Shown here piece by piece: positions 45,483-53,672 of a stretch of 64,000 nucleotides of DNA. A model generated the notes under the pieces. That model searched no databases and was not told where the DNA came from. It was given only the letters and a program-made list of their open reading frames with translations. The DNA lies in the NCBI GenBank assembly GCA_041392805.1, contig JAWKLJ010000001.1, positions 2,666,001 to 2,730,000 of the forward strand, written 5' to 3'. Each line of letters starts with the position of its first letter. Within the stretch, counting starts at the first letter, position 1. The translations under genes were made by a program, and so were the position numbers. Source of the stretch: Saprospiraceae bacterium. GTDB taxonomy: Bacteria; Bacteroidota; Bacteroidia; Chitinophagales; Saprospiraceae.

Positions 45483-45797
45483 ACGTAAATTTTGACTTAC
45501 GTAAAGATACGAAAGGAGAAGAAAATGTTTTGTAAATAGTACGCAATATTCCAAAATAACTTGCAGTTGCAGTAGTTTTCCACCTGCAATTCGCCTGGGA
45601 GCCAAGTTTGGAATGGCGGAAAGAGATGTCGGTGAAAAATCTACCTGTCGGTAGGTAGGCACCGACATCAACGTAGTGCCCTTGGTGTTTCCTCCATAGT
45701 CGTCATCTTCCCTCACAAAAAGCTCCAATAAAAAAAGAACAGACAGCTTTTGAAGATTCTAATAAAATTTTACCCTTTCGACAATTATCTTTGCCCT
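45483..45797. other. Intergenic region with ATGTCGGTG hairpin
   Basis: No gene is supported. GATGTCGGTG (45625-45634) pairs with CACCGACATC (45660-45669); an inner CTACC/GGTAG stem lies in the loop. The same ATGTCGGTGAAAAA word occurs in the hairpins at 56532-56592, so it is a small dispersed palindrome. Confidence 0.6.
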
Positions 45798-46427
45798 ATG
45801 CTACAAACCAATAAACTACAATACCAATACGCAGGTGGCCCGGTGCTCCACTTTCCTGATATCAGTTGTGAGAAGGGAGAAAACTGGCTTATCCTGGGCC
45901 AGTCGGGTAGCGGAAAAACGACGCTTCTTCACTTATTGGGCGGGATGCTGCCACCTTCCTCCGGTACCATCAAAGTTGCAGGCACGGATATGACCAAATT
46001 AAGCGCGGCGGCGCTGGATCAATTTAGAGGAAAGCACATTGGGGTTATCTTTCAGCAATCCCACTTTATTCGTGCGCTCAGTGTGACCGAAAATCTCGCC
46101 ATGGCGCAACAGTTGGCAGGGTTCAATGTAGATAAAAGCAGGATTCATCATTTTCTGGAGCGTTTAAATGTCGACCATAAGTGGAAGGCCCAAACCGACC
46201 AGCTAAGTGTCGGGGAACGCCAGCGGGTTGCCATTGCACGGGCGCTGATCAACCAGCCTGCGATTATTTTGGCAGACGAGCCGACTTCCGCGCTCGATGA
46301 TAACAATTGTGACCAGGTGCTCCAATTATTAGCCGAACAGGCCGCCGCCGTTAACGCCACTTTGCTGATCGTCACCCACGATAGTCGATTAAAAGACAAG
46401 TTTTCCAAGCAAATACATATTGGATAG
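45798..46427 (+). CDS. ABC transporter ATP-binding protein (LolD/MacB-like)
   Basis: 209 residues from ATG 45798 (MLQTNKLQYQYAGGP); the extra upstream frame has no ATG. It has Walker A LGQSGSGKTT, Q-loop VIFQQSHFI, signature LSVGERQRVAIARAL, Walker B AIILADEPTSALDD and the H-loop VTHDSRL. Short length and motif order fit the LolD/FtsE/MacB exporters. No permease gene is adjacent, so the partner must lie elsewhere. Confidence 0.92.
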   Translation: MLQTNKLQYQYAGGPVLHFPDISCEKGENWLILGQSGSGKTTLLHLLGGMLPPSSGTIKVAGTDMTKLSAAALDQFRGKHIGVIFQQSHFIRALSVTENLAMAQQLAGFNVDKSRIHHFLERLNVDHKWKAQTDQLSVGERQRVAIARALINQPAIILADEPTSALDDNNCDQVLQLLAEQAAAVNATLLIVTHDSRLKDKFSKQIHIG

Positions 46428-46435
46428 TCCTTATC

Positions 46436-46603
46436 TTAGAGCATGTTTGGAGGTCACCCTTTGGGCTAAAAAATATCTCTTTTTCGCTGATACTTCGTTG
46501 CTTTTTTTGTCCGTACCTAAGGGTATGCACTTCAAAAAGCGCCTCGTTTCATCAAAAAATTGCCACTTTTTATCTCCAAAAGCGACCTCCAAACATGCTC
46601 TTA
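46436..46603. mobile_element. MITE with 17-18-bp inverted ends and TTA target duplication
   Basis: 162 bp (46439-46600). The ends are GAGCATGTTTGGAGGTC and its exact complement, and similarity extends inward imperfectly (CCTTTGG/CTTTTGG, AAAAA). TTA lies on both sides (46436-46438 and 46601-46603). There is no ORF. A 3-bp TNA duplication and GAG-starting ends are typical of the IS1031 group of IS5, a possible parent (inference). Confidence 0.75.
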
Positions 46604-46680
46604 TGCTAATTTTAACACTATCCCAAAAGCAAAGTACCTTTTTAAAGCGTTATATTAGCGAATTCTTAAAAATGCTAATC

Positions 46681-47139
46681 ATGAAAAAAACAATATTATT
46701 GCTTTTCGTTGCGGTGCTCCTAGTAGGCGTTTCTGCTACCACCAGCCAAGCACAGGAGTCTAACCTATGGAAATCGCTAGCCAAGATCACCTTCAAAAAA
46801 CAATATGATGAAATGCTGGGCTTCAAGGTAGATGTTCCTGTTTTTAATGACGACCTGAAGGCCCTGGCAGGTAAAGAAGTGACCGTAAAAGGGTACATTA
46901 TCCCCGTTGAAGGGTATAAAGGTCATACCGAATTCGTTTTTTCTGCTTATCCATATAATATGTGCTTCTTTTGTGGCGGTGCCGGTCCTGAAACGGTCAT
47001 GGAGGTCTATGCCAAAGAAGCTATTAAATACACCGCTGAGGCAGTAACGATTAAAGGAAAATTGGAACTAAATGATAGTGATATCAACCGATTGATCTAT
47101 GCGCTAAATGATGCGGTCTTAGTCGAAGGTGTAAATTAA
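46681..47139 (+). CDS. Secreted DUF3299-like protein
   Basis: 152 residues from ATG 46681, giving signal peptide MKKTILLLFVAVLLVGVSATTSQA. The in-frame extension upstream runs through the MITE and is not used. The mature part has VTVKGYIIPVEGYKGHTEFVFSAYPYNMCFFCGGAGPETVMEVY, followed by ITIKGKLELN-type strands. This OB-fold-like pattern with a CxxC (MCFFCGGAGPE) is typical of the DUF3299 family, whose function is unknown. The cysteine pair could bind metal or form a disulfide. Confidence 0.82.
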   Translation: MKKTILLLFVAVLLVGVSATTSQAQESNLWKSLAKITFKKQYDEMLGFKVDVPVFNDDLKALAGKEVTVKGYIIPVEGYKGHTEFVFSAYPYNMCFFCGGAGPETVMEVYAKEAIKYTAEAVTIKGKLELNDSDINRLIYALNDAVLVEGVN

Positions 47140-47161
47140 ATATTTGTGGTCAGCTTAAAAC
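47140..47161. repeat. Left remnant of hairpin element family B copy 2, interrupted
   Basis: TTTGTGGTCAGCTTAAAAC aligns with the left arm of copy 1 (25615-25636). The outer GTTCTCTGACAA end is missing. TTAAAAC (47155-47161) is the left copy of the 7-bp duplication made by the element inserted next to it. Confidence 0.7.
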
Positions 47162-47303
47162 TTGGACTTTTGACATTCGCTGTTTTGAAGTCGGAAGTCG
47201 GAAGTCGAAAAGGCTCAGGGTCGCAATTTTCCCACTTTTCCGACTTCCGACTTCCCACTTCTAGTCTGGAAACGGAGGGTTTTCCAAAGCGTCAAAAGTC
47301 CAA
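47162..47303. mobile_element. 142-bp element with 13-bp inverted ends, nested in a family B element
   Basis: The ends are TTGGACTTTTGAC (47162-47174) and GTCAAAAGTCCAA (47291-47303). It is flanked by TTAAAAC at 47155-47161 and 47304-47310. Inside there is a second inverted pair (AAGTCGGAAGTCGGA against TCCGACTTCCGACTT). Removing it and one TTAAAAC rejoins the family B sequence colinearly with 25603-25700. Confidence 0.75.
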
Positions 47304-47386
47304 TTAAAACGAAGATCATAAGCGATTGATAAAGAGCGATGATCAAGGCTTTCAGCTGACTAGAACACAAAAATTGTCAGAGAACC
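47304..47386. repeat. Right part of hairpin element family B copy 2
   Basis: AAAACGAAGATCATAAGCGATTG is shared exactly with copy 1 (25632-25654 region), and the element ends TTGTCAGAGAACC. CAGCTGAC here pairs with GTCAGCT on the left side, while copy 1 has AGTTGAC/GTCAACT. This is a compensatory difference that keeps the stem. Confidence 0.7.
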
Positions 47387-47441
47387 ATATTTTAATGGCT
47401 GATTAGTGATTAGCATCACTGATTGCCGTGTTGCTTCCCTT

Positions 47442-47449
47442 TACTTTTG
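47442..47449 (+). promoter_or_regulatory. Likely -7 promoter element of the thioredoxin gene
   Basis: TACTTTTG matches TAnnTTTG and lies 23 bp before ATG 47473. A TTG at 47423-47425 is 16 nt upstream, a little short for the usual spacing. Confidence 0.45.
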
Positions 47450-47472
47450 CCTTAACAATTATCTAAAACGTT

Positions 47473-47784
47473 ATGCAAAAGAAAGTATCCTTCAAGGAAT
47501 TAATAAATGGCAGTAAACCGGTATTAGTAGATTTTTCTGCCGAATGGTGTGGCCCTTGCAAAGCGATGGGTCCCATCCTCAAAGAAGTGGCCGCCAATGT
47601 TGGTGAGAAAGCTTCTATTGTAAAAATTGATGTAGATCAAAACCAGGCCCTGGCCAATTCATTGGGTATCAGGGGGGTTCCCACCTTCGTATTGTATAAA
47701 AATGGAAATATCAGATGGCGAGAATCAGGTATGCGCTCTGCTCAGGCTTTAACGCAGGTCATTGAGCAGGCTATCGCTGAATAA
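47473..47784 (+). CDS. trxA: Thioredoxin
   Basis: 103 residues, a full single-domain thioredoxin. The active site is FSAEWCGPCKAMGPIL (Cys-Gly-Pro-Cys), with the cis-Pro in GIRGVPTFVLYKNG and the buried Asp in VLVDFSAEW. There is no signal peptide, so it should be the cytosolic reductant used by thioredoxin reductase. The gene symbol is given by general similarity; several paralogues are usual in these genomes. Confidence 0.9.
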   Translation: MQKKVSFKELINGSKPVLVDFSAEWCGPCKAMGPILKEVAANVGEKASIVKIDVDQNQALANSLGIRGVPTFVLYKNGNIRWRESGMRSAQALTQVIEQAIAE

Positions 47785-47812
47785 TAGTTATTGATTTTGA
47801 ATTGCTTAAAAG

Positions 47813-48003
47813 AGTTGCAGCTTGTTTGGGGATGGTGAAATAATAAATTTACATTTTTGGACTTGTTCTTTTGCCATCATGCTGCGTTAAAAAGCCTCGT
47901 CAATGCCCTGCATTGCCTATGTTTTTTTGCCTGGCCTGCTGACAAAATAACTTCGTCTAAAAACGCAATTTATTAATTCACTATCCCTTGCCAAGTTGCA
48001 GCT
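47813..48003. repeat. Long imperfect inverted repeat between thioredoxin and S41 genes
   Basis: 47813-47850 and 47967-48003 are reverse complements at about 29 of 37 positions (AGTTGCAGCTTG... to AATTTATT...). The centre holds ATGCTGCGTTAAAAAGCCTC-like sequence without an ORF. A T8 run follows the right arm. It may be a decayed mobile element that also ends transcription of the thioredoxin gene. Confidence 0.55.
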
Positions 48004-48090
48004 TTTTTTTACAAAAATTCGCATCATTTTACCCTGGAGACTTTCTACGTTTAACTATATTGGGCTTCTAACCAAGTTTTTAATAGTCCA

Positions 48091-51000
48091 ATGAAAAAAC
48101 TAGCATCCGCTCCTGTTCAAACGATCGTCCTTTTTTTCGTTTGTCTTTTCTTTTCTGTAAGCATTTTCTCTCAAAACACCCCAGTCTTTTTTGCAGACTA
48201 TCCTGCGGTAAGTCCAGATGGCAACACCCTGGTTTTCAGTTACGAAGGCGACTTGTGGCGGGTACCTAGCGCCGGGGGGCAGGCCATGCGAATCACGGCA
48301 ATGGATGGGCAGGAAACGCACCCCAGGGTTTCTCCAGATGGCCAATGGCTGGCCTTTACGGCCACTCAATATGGCAACCAGGATATTTTCTTAATGCCGC
48401 TCGCTGGGGGAGAAATCCAGCAGTTAACGTTTCATGAAGCTGCCGACCAGGTGGACAGTTGGAGCTGGGACAGCCAACTGATTTATTTTACCTCTAATCG
48501 TTATAATCGTTTAACTTCCTTTACCGTCAACAGAACAGGGGGTACCCCCAAACGCCTGTTCGAACATTATTTTAACAATGTTCACCTCGTCGCCGAACAT
48601 CCCGATGGACGCCTATTTTTCAATGAGTCGTGGGAAAGCAGCAATTTTGCCCACAGAAAACGCTACAAGGGCCCTTATAACCCCGACATCAAAGCCTACC
48701 AGCCGAAGACTGGTGTTTTTGAGCAATTAACAACCTATGAGGGGAAGGATTTTAATACGACTATCGACAAAAAAGGCAACGTCTATTTCTTGTCGGATGA
48801 ATTTAATGGCGAATACAATATTTATACTTTTAATAAAGGCAAAAAACAGCGCTTAACCCAATTTGAAAGTGCTGCGTGGCGGCCAAATGTCAGCGCAGAT
48901 GGCAGGGTGATTGTCTTCCGTAAAGACTATCAACTGTTCATTTATGATGTAAAAACGGGGAAAACCACCCAACCCAACATTCAAATCCTGCGAAATGGAA
49001 CCCTGGAAAAGGCGCAAAGCTTTGAAGTAGCAGGCAATATCTCTGCCTATGATGCCTCAGGAGATGGCAAAAAACTAGCCTTTGTTTCCAGAGGAGAACT
49101 GTTTGTATCTGATATCGAAGGAAAATTCATCAAACCTATTAAAACAATGGCAGATGGCCGCGTCATGGAAATCCACTGGCTTAAAGATGATAAAACGATC
49201 CTCTTTAATCAAACGGTAAAAGGATACCAAAACTGGTTTACAATTAGTGCAGATGGTACTGGAAAAGAAAAGCAACATACCAGCGACTTGCGCAATAATC
49301 GCGATATGACCCTCAATAGCGACAAGACAAAAGCCGTATACATAAGCGGTAGAGATGAGATACGCTTAATGGATTTAGCAACTTTTAAAAGCGAGTTGTT
49401 GATCAAAGAAGAGATTTGGGGGTTCCAAAATGATGTTCCGCAATTTGGGCCGGATGACCGGCACATTGTCTTTACGGCCAGGCGAAATTTCGAACCGGAA
49501 ATCATGGTCTATGACCTTGAAACAAAAACCGCACAAAACCTGAGCAATACGGGCGTCGCCGAAACCTCGCCATATTGGTCGCCCGATGGCAAATACCTGT
49601 ACTTTCTTTCTAATCGCACCCAAGCGTCCTACCCATATGGCCTGCAGGACGCCAGGGTCTACCGCATGGCTTTGACCCGCATGGATGAACCTTTTCGTGC
49701 CGACAAATTCGACGCCTTATTTGAAGAAAAAGAAGAAAAGAAAAAAGAGGAAAAAGTAGCGGAAAAAGATTCTACGACTAAAAAACTAACCATCAAAATT
49801 GATCCTAAGGACATCATGAAACGCCTCGAACGGATTAGCCCTGATTTTGGCAGGCAAGGTGGTCCGCTGGTCATTCAAAAAGACGATAAAACCTATGTCT
49901 TTTATGCCTCTAACCATGATGAAGGTAAGCCAGGCCTTTGGAAAACCACCATTGAGCCTTTTGAGAGCCCCAAAACAGAAAAAATTCAAGGGATTTCTTT
50001 TGCCAGTTCGACGGAGATAAAAACCGCAAAAAACAAATATTATATCCTGGCCGGAGGCAATATCCACACCCTCAATTTGGGGACCAACAAAGCAGAAAAG
50101 ATCGATATCAAACATACTTTCTACCGGGAGCTTCAACCCGAATTCGAACAGATGTTCGCAGAAGCCTGGGCCAATGTAGAAGAAAATTTCTACAATGAGA
50201 CCTTTCACGGCCTCGACTGGAAAGCTACCCGCGACCACTACGCGACCTTTTTACCCTACCTGAATAGTCGCGCCGACTTGAGAGACTTGCTAAATGAGAT
50301 GCTGGGAGAACTCAACACCTCTCATTTTGGCTTTTCCACTTTTGGCAAGGATGAAAACACCTTGTATGGCAGCCGGACTTCTGCCGTTGGCCTTTTATTT
50401 GACGAGGAGGATCCTTTTCGGGTGACTCATATCATCAAAGAGGGCCCAGCGGATTTCCCTGAAAAGGGCATCCAGCCTGGAGATGAATTGTTCGCCATTG
50501 ATGGAAAAAAAATTAACAGCCAGCTGAATCGCGAACAACAATTTTCAAATCCTACACTGGCTAGTGAAATGACGCTTGAATTCAAACGCCAGGACAGTAC
50601 ATTTAAGGTGCGTATCCATCCCATTTCTTATAGTGCGCAGCGCAACTTACTATATGATGAATGGATGGACCAGTGCCAAACCAGGGTAGATAAACAGTCA
50701 AACAAAAAGGTCGCTTATGTCCATATGAAAAACATGGGGGGCGGAGAATTGGAACACTTCATGGAAGAAATGGTGAGTGAATGGCACCAAAAAGAAGCCC
50801 TTATCCTCGATTTGCGCTATAATACAGGCGGGAATGTCCATGATAATGTCTTGCAATTTCTTTCTCAGCGGCCTTACCTGCAATGGAAATACCGAGAGGG
50901 CCAACTCACCAACCAACCCAATTTTGGTGTGGCAGCCAAGCCCATCGTCTTGCTCATCAATGAACAAAGTCTTAGCGACGCCGAAATGACGACCGAAGGA

Positions 51001-51264
51001 TTTAAACGCCTTGGCTTGGGCAAAGTGATCGGCGCACCTACTTACCGCTGGATCATTTTCACCTCCGGCAAGGGATTGGTCGATGGCTCCTTCTACCGCT
51101 TGCCTTCCTGGGGATGCTACACCCTTGACGGCAAAAACATGGAGAAAACCGGCGTAGAGCCGGATATTTTGGTCAAAAACACCTTTAAAAACCGCGTGAA
51201 CGGCGAAGATCCACAATTGGATCGGGCCATCATGGAGGTCATGAAGGCATTGGAAGGAAAATAA
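48091..51264 (+). CDS. Secreted tricorn-like S41 protease
   Basis: 1057 residues with a signal peptide (about 1-28). The N-terminal part (30-530) has WD40/TolB-like propeller repeats (YPAVSPDGNTLVFSYEGDLWRVPSAGG; TSPYWSPDGKYLYFLSNR). A charged Glu/Lys linker near 545-570 is followed by a second beta region. A helical C1-like domain starts at about 690 (EQMFAEAWANVEENFYNETFHG). A PDZ domain follows (GPADFPEKGIQPGDELFAIDGKKI). The S41 catalytic domain has LILDLRYNTGGNVHDNVL and the nucleophile Ser in NEQSLSDAEMTTEGFK. Tricorn-type enzymes degrade oligopeptides, here probably in the periplasm. Confidence 0.94.
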   Translation: MKKLASAPVQTIVLFFVCLFFSVSIFSQNTPVFFADYPAVSPDGNTLVFSYEGDLWRVPSAGGQAMRITAMDGQETHPRVSPDGQWLAFTATQYGNQDIFLMPLAGGEIQQLTFHEAADQVDSWSWDSQLIYFTSNRYNRLTSFTVNRTGGTPKRLFEHYFNNVHLVAEHPDGRLFFNESWESSNFAHRKRYKGPYNPDIKAYQPKTGVFEQLTTYEGKDFNTTIDKKGNVYFLSDEFNGEYNIYTFNKGKKQRLTQFESAAWRPNVSADGRVIVFRKDYQLFIYDVKTGKTTQPNIQILRNGTLEKAQSFEVAGNISAYDASGDGKKLAFVSRGELFVSDIEGKFIKPIKTMADGRVMEIHWLKDDKTILFNQTVKGYQNWFTISADGTGKEKQHTSDLRNNRDMTLNSDKTKAVYISGRDEIRLMDLATFKSELLIKEEIWGFQNDVPQFGPDDRHIVFTARRNFEPEIMVYDLETKTAQNLSNTGVAETSPYWSPDGKYLYFLSNRTQASYPYGLQDARVYRMALTRMDEPFRADKFDALFEEKEEKKKEEKVAEKDSTTKKLTIKIDPKDIMKRLERISPDFGRQGGPLVIQKDDKTYVFYASNHDEGKPGLWKTTIEPFESPKTEKIQGISFASSTEIKTAKNKYYILAGGNIHTLNLGTNKAEKIDIKHTFYRELQPEFEQMFAEAWANVEENFYNETFHGLDWKATRDHYATFLPYLNSRADLRDLLNEMLGELNTSHFGFSTFGKDENTLYGSRTSAVGLLFDEEDPFRVTHIIKEGPADFPEKGIQPGDELFAIDGKKINSQLNREQQFSNPTLASEMTLEFKRQDSTFKVRIHPISYSAQRNLLYDEWMDQCQTRVDKQSNKKVAYVHMKNMGGGELEHFMEEMVSEWHQKEALILDLRYNTGGNVHDNVLQFLSQRPYLQWKYREGQLTNQPNFGVAAKPIVLLINEQSLSDAEMTTEGFKRLGLGKVIGAPTYRWIIFTSGKGLVDGSFYRLPSWGCYTLDGKNMEKTGVEPDILVKNTFKNRVNGEDPQLDRAIMEVMKALEGK

Positions 51265-51272
51265 AGGAATGG

Positions 51273-51734
51273 CTATGGCACTGGAGCAGCCTTTTTGAAT
51301 AAATGGTAGCGGCCGTCTTCTTCAAAACCTAGTCTTTTATATAAGGCTAATGCCCCATCATTATTGGGCATGACCTCCAGGGCAAAGCCCACTACGTCAT
51401 CGAAATGAGCCTCGGTGACGTAGTGCATAAATTGAGCTCCCACGCCCTTATTCCGGAAAGGTGCTGATACAAAAAACTCGTCAATAAAAATTAACCAGCC
51501 ACCATACTCATTGCTCCAATAACGGATCAAAATAGCATATCCGATCAAGGTTGTGCCGCTGGTGACGACCAGCACTTGGCCCGCACTGGGCTGCTTTTCC
51601 AACGTGTCAATGGTCTGCGCTATTTTGGCTTGGGTCATTTTTCCGCCCTTATCATCGCCTTCATACAGCTGATGAACAAATGGGAAAAAATCCGCATGGT
51701 CTTCTGGTTGAATACCTCGAAATGTCAGGTTCAT
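51273..51734 (-). CDS. GNAT family N-acetyltransferase
   Basis: 153 residues. Motif A is FIDEFFVSAPFRNKGVGAQFMHYVTEAHFD, then VVGFALEVMPNNDGALALYKRLGFEEDGRYHLFKK. The layout matches small cytosolic GNATs of the diamine-acetyltransferase-like branch, but the substrate is not certain. It is convergent with the S41 gene, with only 8 bp between stops. Confidence 0.9.
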   Translation of the reverse strand: MNLTFRGIQPEDHADFFPFVHQLYEGDDKGGKMTQAKIAQTIDTLEKQPSAGQVLVVTSGTTLIGYAILIRYWSNEYGGWLIFIDEFFVSAPFRNKGVGAQFMHYVTEAHFDDVVGFALEVMPNNDGALALYKRLGFEEDGRYHLFKKAAPVP

Positions 51735-51926
51735 GGCTCAAATTTAAGGCAAAAATAGCATTTTGTGCTTTTCGAAAGAGGGGGTGGGAAGGCGTTTCTA
51801 TAGGAGTAATGGGTATTTATTAGTTGCCGGATTCTATTATTACAAATTCTCTAAAGTTATCTTTATTGATAAGCATTTCTTTAGCATTATATTATGTTTA
51901 TTTTCCAAAAGAAGGATTTCTAACAA

Positions 51927-52745
51927 CTACCCCCTCTCCACATGCAGGGTTTGCCCCAAAGCCTGGAATAAAATGGCATTGGGGAATATACGCCATATCG
52001 CCTTAGCATCTGCTTCACTTAGGTCGGGAGGAATATGGGTGGCAATCAGGTATTCGGGATGGATATACTGATTCAATTGTTCTTTATCTTTTTCGGATAA
52101 TAACATCCAATAGGGAAGAATGGCAACATCTATATTTTCATCCATCATCTTCACTTTTTCAAACAACTGAATGTCTTCGTACCAATGACTATCGCCTATA
52201 TGTAAGATTTTTAAGCCATCAATGTTTATAATAAATCCAAGATTTTGAACGGCATGATGTCGAGTGGGATTCACATGGTCCATTTTAAAGGCCTTTACAG
52301 AAAAACCAGTAAAAGCAAACTGTCTTTTTTGGTAATCTTCATAAGGAATAGCGATTAACCGTTGCTGTAATTGGTCCGAGGCCTCACCGATCAAATCTAC
52401 TGCCTGCTGAGATCCAATAAAAGAGGCAGTCGGATTTTTTTGCAGGAACTGAGCACTGAGCGCTTCGTCAAAATGATCTCGATGAAAGTGGGTATTAAGG
52501 AGCAGCGAAATAGCAGGAATTCCCTTTTGTCCATTGATTAATTGATTGGTAAGCGCAGGAGGGGGAAATAGGTAAGCAGCTTGGTATTCCTTGTGAAGCC
52601 CATCTATTAATATCGCTGTTTTTTGATCGTGAATTAAAACCCCCATATTACCTGTATAGGTCAACTCAAGGGGTTCTTGGGCCAGCATTTTTATGCATAA
52701 AAAAGACGACAAAAAAAACAATAATAGGTGCTTTTTTCTCCTCAT
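51927..52745 (-). CDS. Secreted metallo-beta-lactamase-fold hydrolase
   Basis: 272 residues with a signal peptide (about 1-22, ending CIKMLAQ). The metal motif is LLLNTHFHRDHFDEALSA (HxHxDH form). The later ligands are likely the His in KMDHVNPTRHHA, the Asp in ILHIGDSHWYED and the terminal His in ATHIPPD. It resembles UlaG/MBL-type hydrolases. The physiological substrate is unknown; nothing suggests beta-lactamase activity specifically. Confidence 0.87.
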   Translation of the reverse strand: MRRKKHLLLFFLSSFLCIKMLAQEPLELTYTGNMGVLIHDQKTAILIDGLHKEYQAAYLFPPPALTNQLINGQKGIPAISLLLNTHFHRDHFDEALSAQFLQKNPTASFIGSQQAVDLIGEASDQLQQRLIAIPYEDYQKRQFAFTGFSVKAFKMDHVNPTRHHAVQNLGFIINIDGLKILHIGDSHWYEDIQLFEKVKMMDENIDVAILPYWMLLSEKDKEQLNQYIHPEYLIATHIPPDLSEADAKAIWRIFPNAILFQALGQTLHVERG

Positions 52746-52765
52746 AATGGTGAGTTGAGCATCAA

Positions 52766-53278
52766 TTAAGTCGTTGCAAAAAACATGATTTCCTTGTCAT
52801 CATTTGCCAATTTGACCATCTTCTCAAATCGCAAACCTAATTTTTCCAATAATCTGATAGAATGGCTATTCTGGGGATCAGTGATGGCGACTATTCGGCT
52901 AAAGCCCAGGTCTTTCCTGGCATAATCCAAGGTAGCAGAGGCAATTTCAAAAGCATAACCTTGGCCAGCAAATTCAGGGAGCAAGGCATAACCAATGTCC
53001 ACATCTTCCAGCATGTCTCGTTTTATTAATCCACACATCCCGATGGGGCGGCCATCCGATTTCAGGGCGACCATAGACAGGCCAAAGCCATTGACCTGGT
53101 AACTTTTCATGGGACCATTCAACAGATAGGCCTCGGCATCACTGACCGTCTTCACCCCCCGATCGCCAATGAATTGCAACCAGCCAGGCGTGTTCAGCAA
53201 TTGAATAATAAAATCTACATCGTCCAGGGTAAAGGCACGAAGGATTAAGCGGTCGGTGCTTAGGGTGTTTGATATCAT
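52766..53278 (-). CDS. RimJ/RimL-like GNAT acetyltransferase
   Basis: 170 residues. The start STDRLILRAFTLDDVDFIIQLLNTPGWLQFIGDRGV is the standard RimJ/RimL opening. MCGLIKRDMLEDVDIGYALLPEFAGQGYAFEIASATLDYA carries the CoA-binding loop, and IVAITDPQNSHSIRLLEKLGLRFE closes the fold. These enzymes acetylate ribosomal proteins or small amines. A perfect palindrome lies 10 bp upstream of the start codon. Confidence 0.92.
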   Translation of the reverse strand: MISNTLSTDRLILRAFTLDDVDFIIQLLNTPGWLQFIGDRGVKTVSDAEAYLLNGPMKSYQVNGFGLSMVALKSDGRPIGMCGLIKRDMLEDVDIGYALLPEFAGQGYAFEIASATLDYARKDLGFSRIVAITDPQNSHSIRLLEKLGLRFEKMVKLANDDKEIMFFATT

Positions 53279-53287
53279 TTGAGGCTA

Positions 53288-53313
53288 CTATTTTAGAACA
53301 GCTTCTAAAATAG
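53288..53313. promoter_or_regulatory. Palindrome upstream of the RimJ-like gene
   Basis: CTATTTTAGAA and TTCTAAAATAG are perfect 11-bp reverse complements with a CAGC loop. The position just before the minus-strand start at 53278 fits an operator or a leader hairpin. The T/A-rich arms without a T-run make a terminator unlikely. Confidence 0.45.
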
Positions 53314-53672
53314 AAAACTTACAGCAAAACATCTTAAAAATAGCCTAAAATAGAGGATTAAACCTAATGTTAACAAACCCTTATTGTCCCTTAAGGCGCT
53401 GTTAAAGTTCCTTGCTTAACAAAAACACAAGAAGGCCATAACACATCTTAACAAATATCTCCCTTTTATTTGTAGGGTATTTCGGAAGTAACACTACCCC
53501 ATATTTATTCCTGGAATATATATAACCCCAAACAGCCTCATCTCGGCGAATACTTCAATCAACAAGCCTAGTGAATAGTCTAATCGCGATGCGACATTCA
53601 TTAGCATCCCATTTTATCCCAGCTCATATAAAAAAAACAATCACATTTTTACTTAATTTAAATGTATTAAGC
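53314..53672. other. Intergenic region upstream of the PorT-like gene
   Basis: About 360 bp, A/T-rich. It contains repeated TTAACAA words (53373, 53419, 53453) but no clear promoter consensus or RNA gene that I could support. An in-frame ATG at 53589 lies in it but gives no signal peptide. Confidence 0.4.

Noticed and set aside
45483..45728. N-terminal extension of the nucleotidyltransferase
   Set aside because: No ATG, covers a palindrome and lacks family similarity; ATG 45482 fits the family start.
46420..46680. N-terminal extension of the DUF3299-like protein
   Set aside because: The frame is open, but it runs through a MITE with inverted ends. ATG 46681 gives a proper signal peptide.
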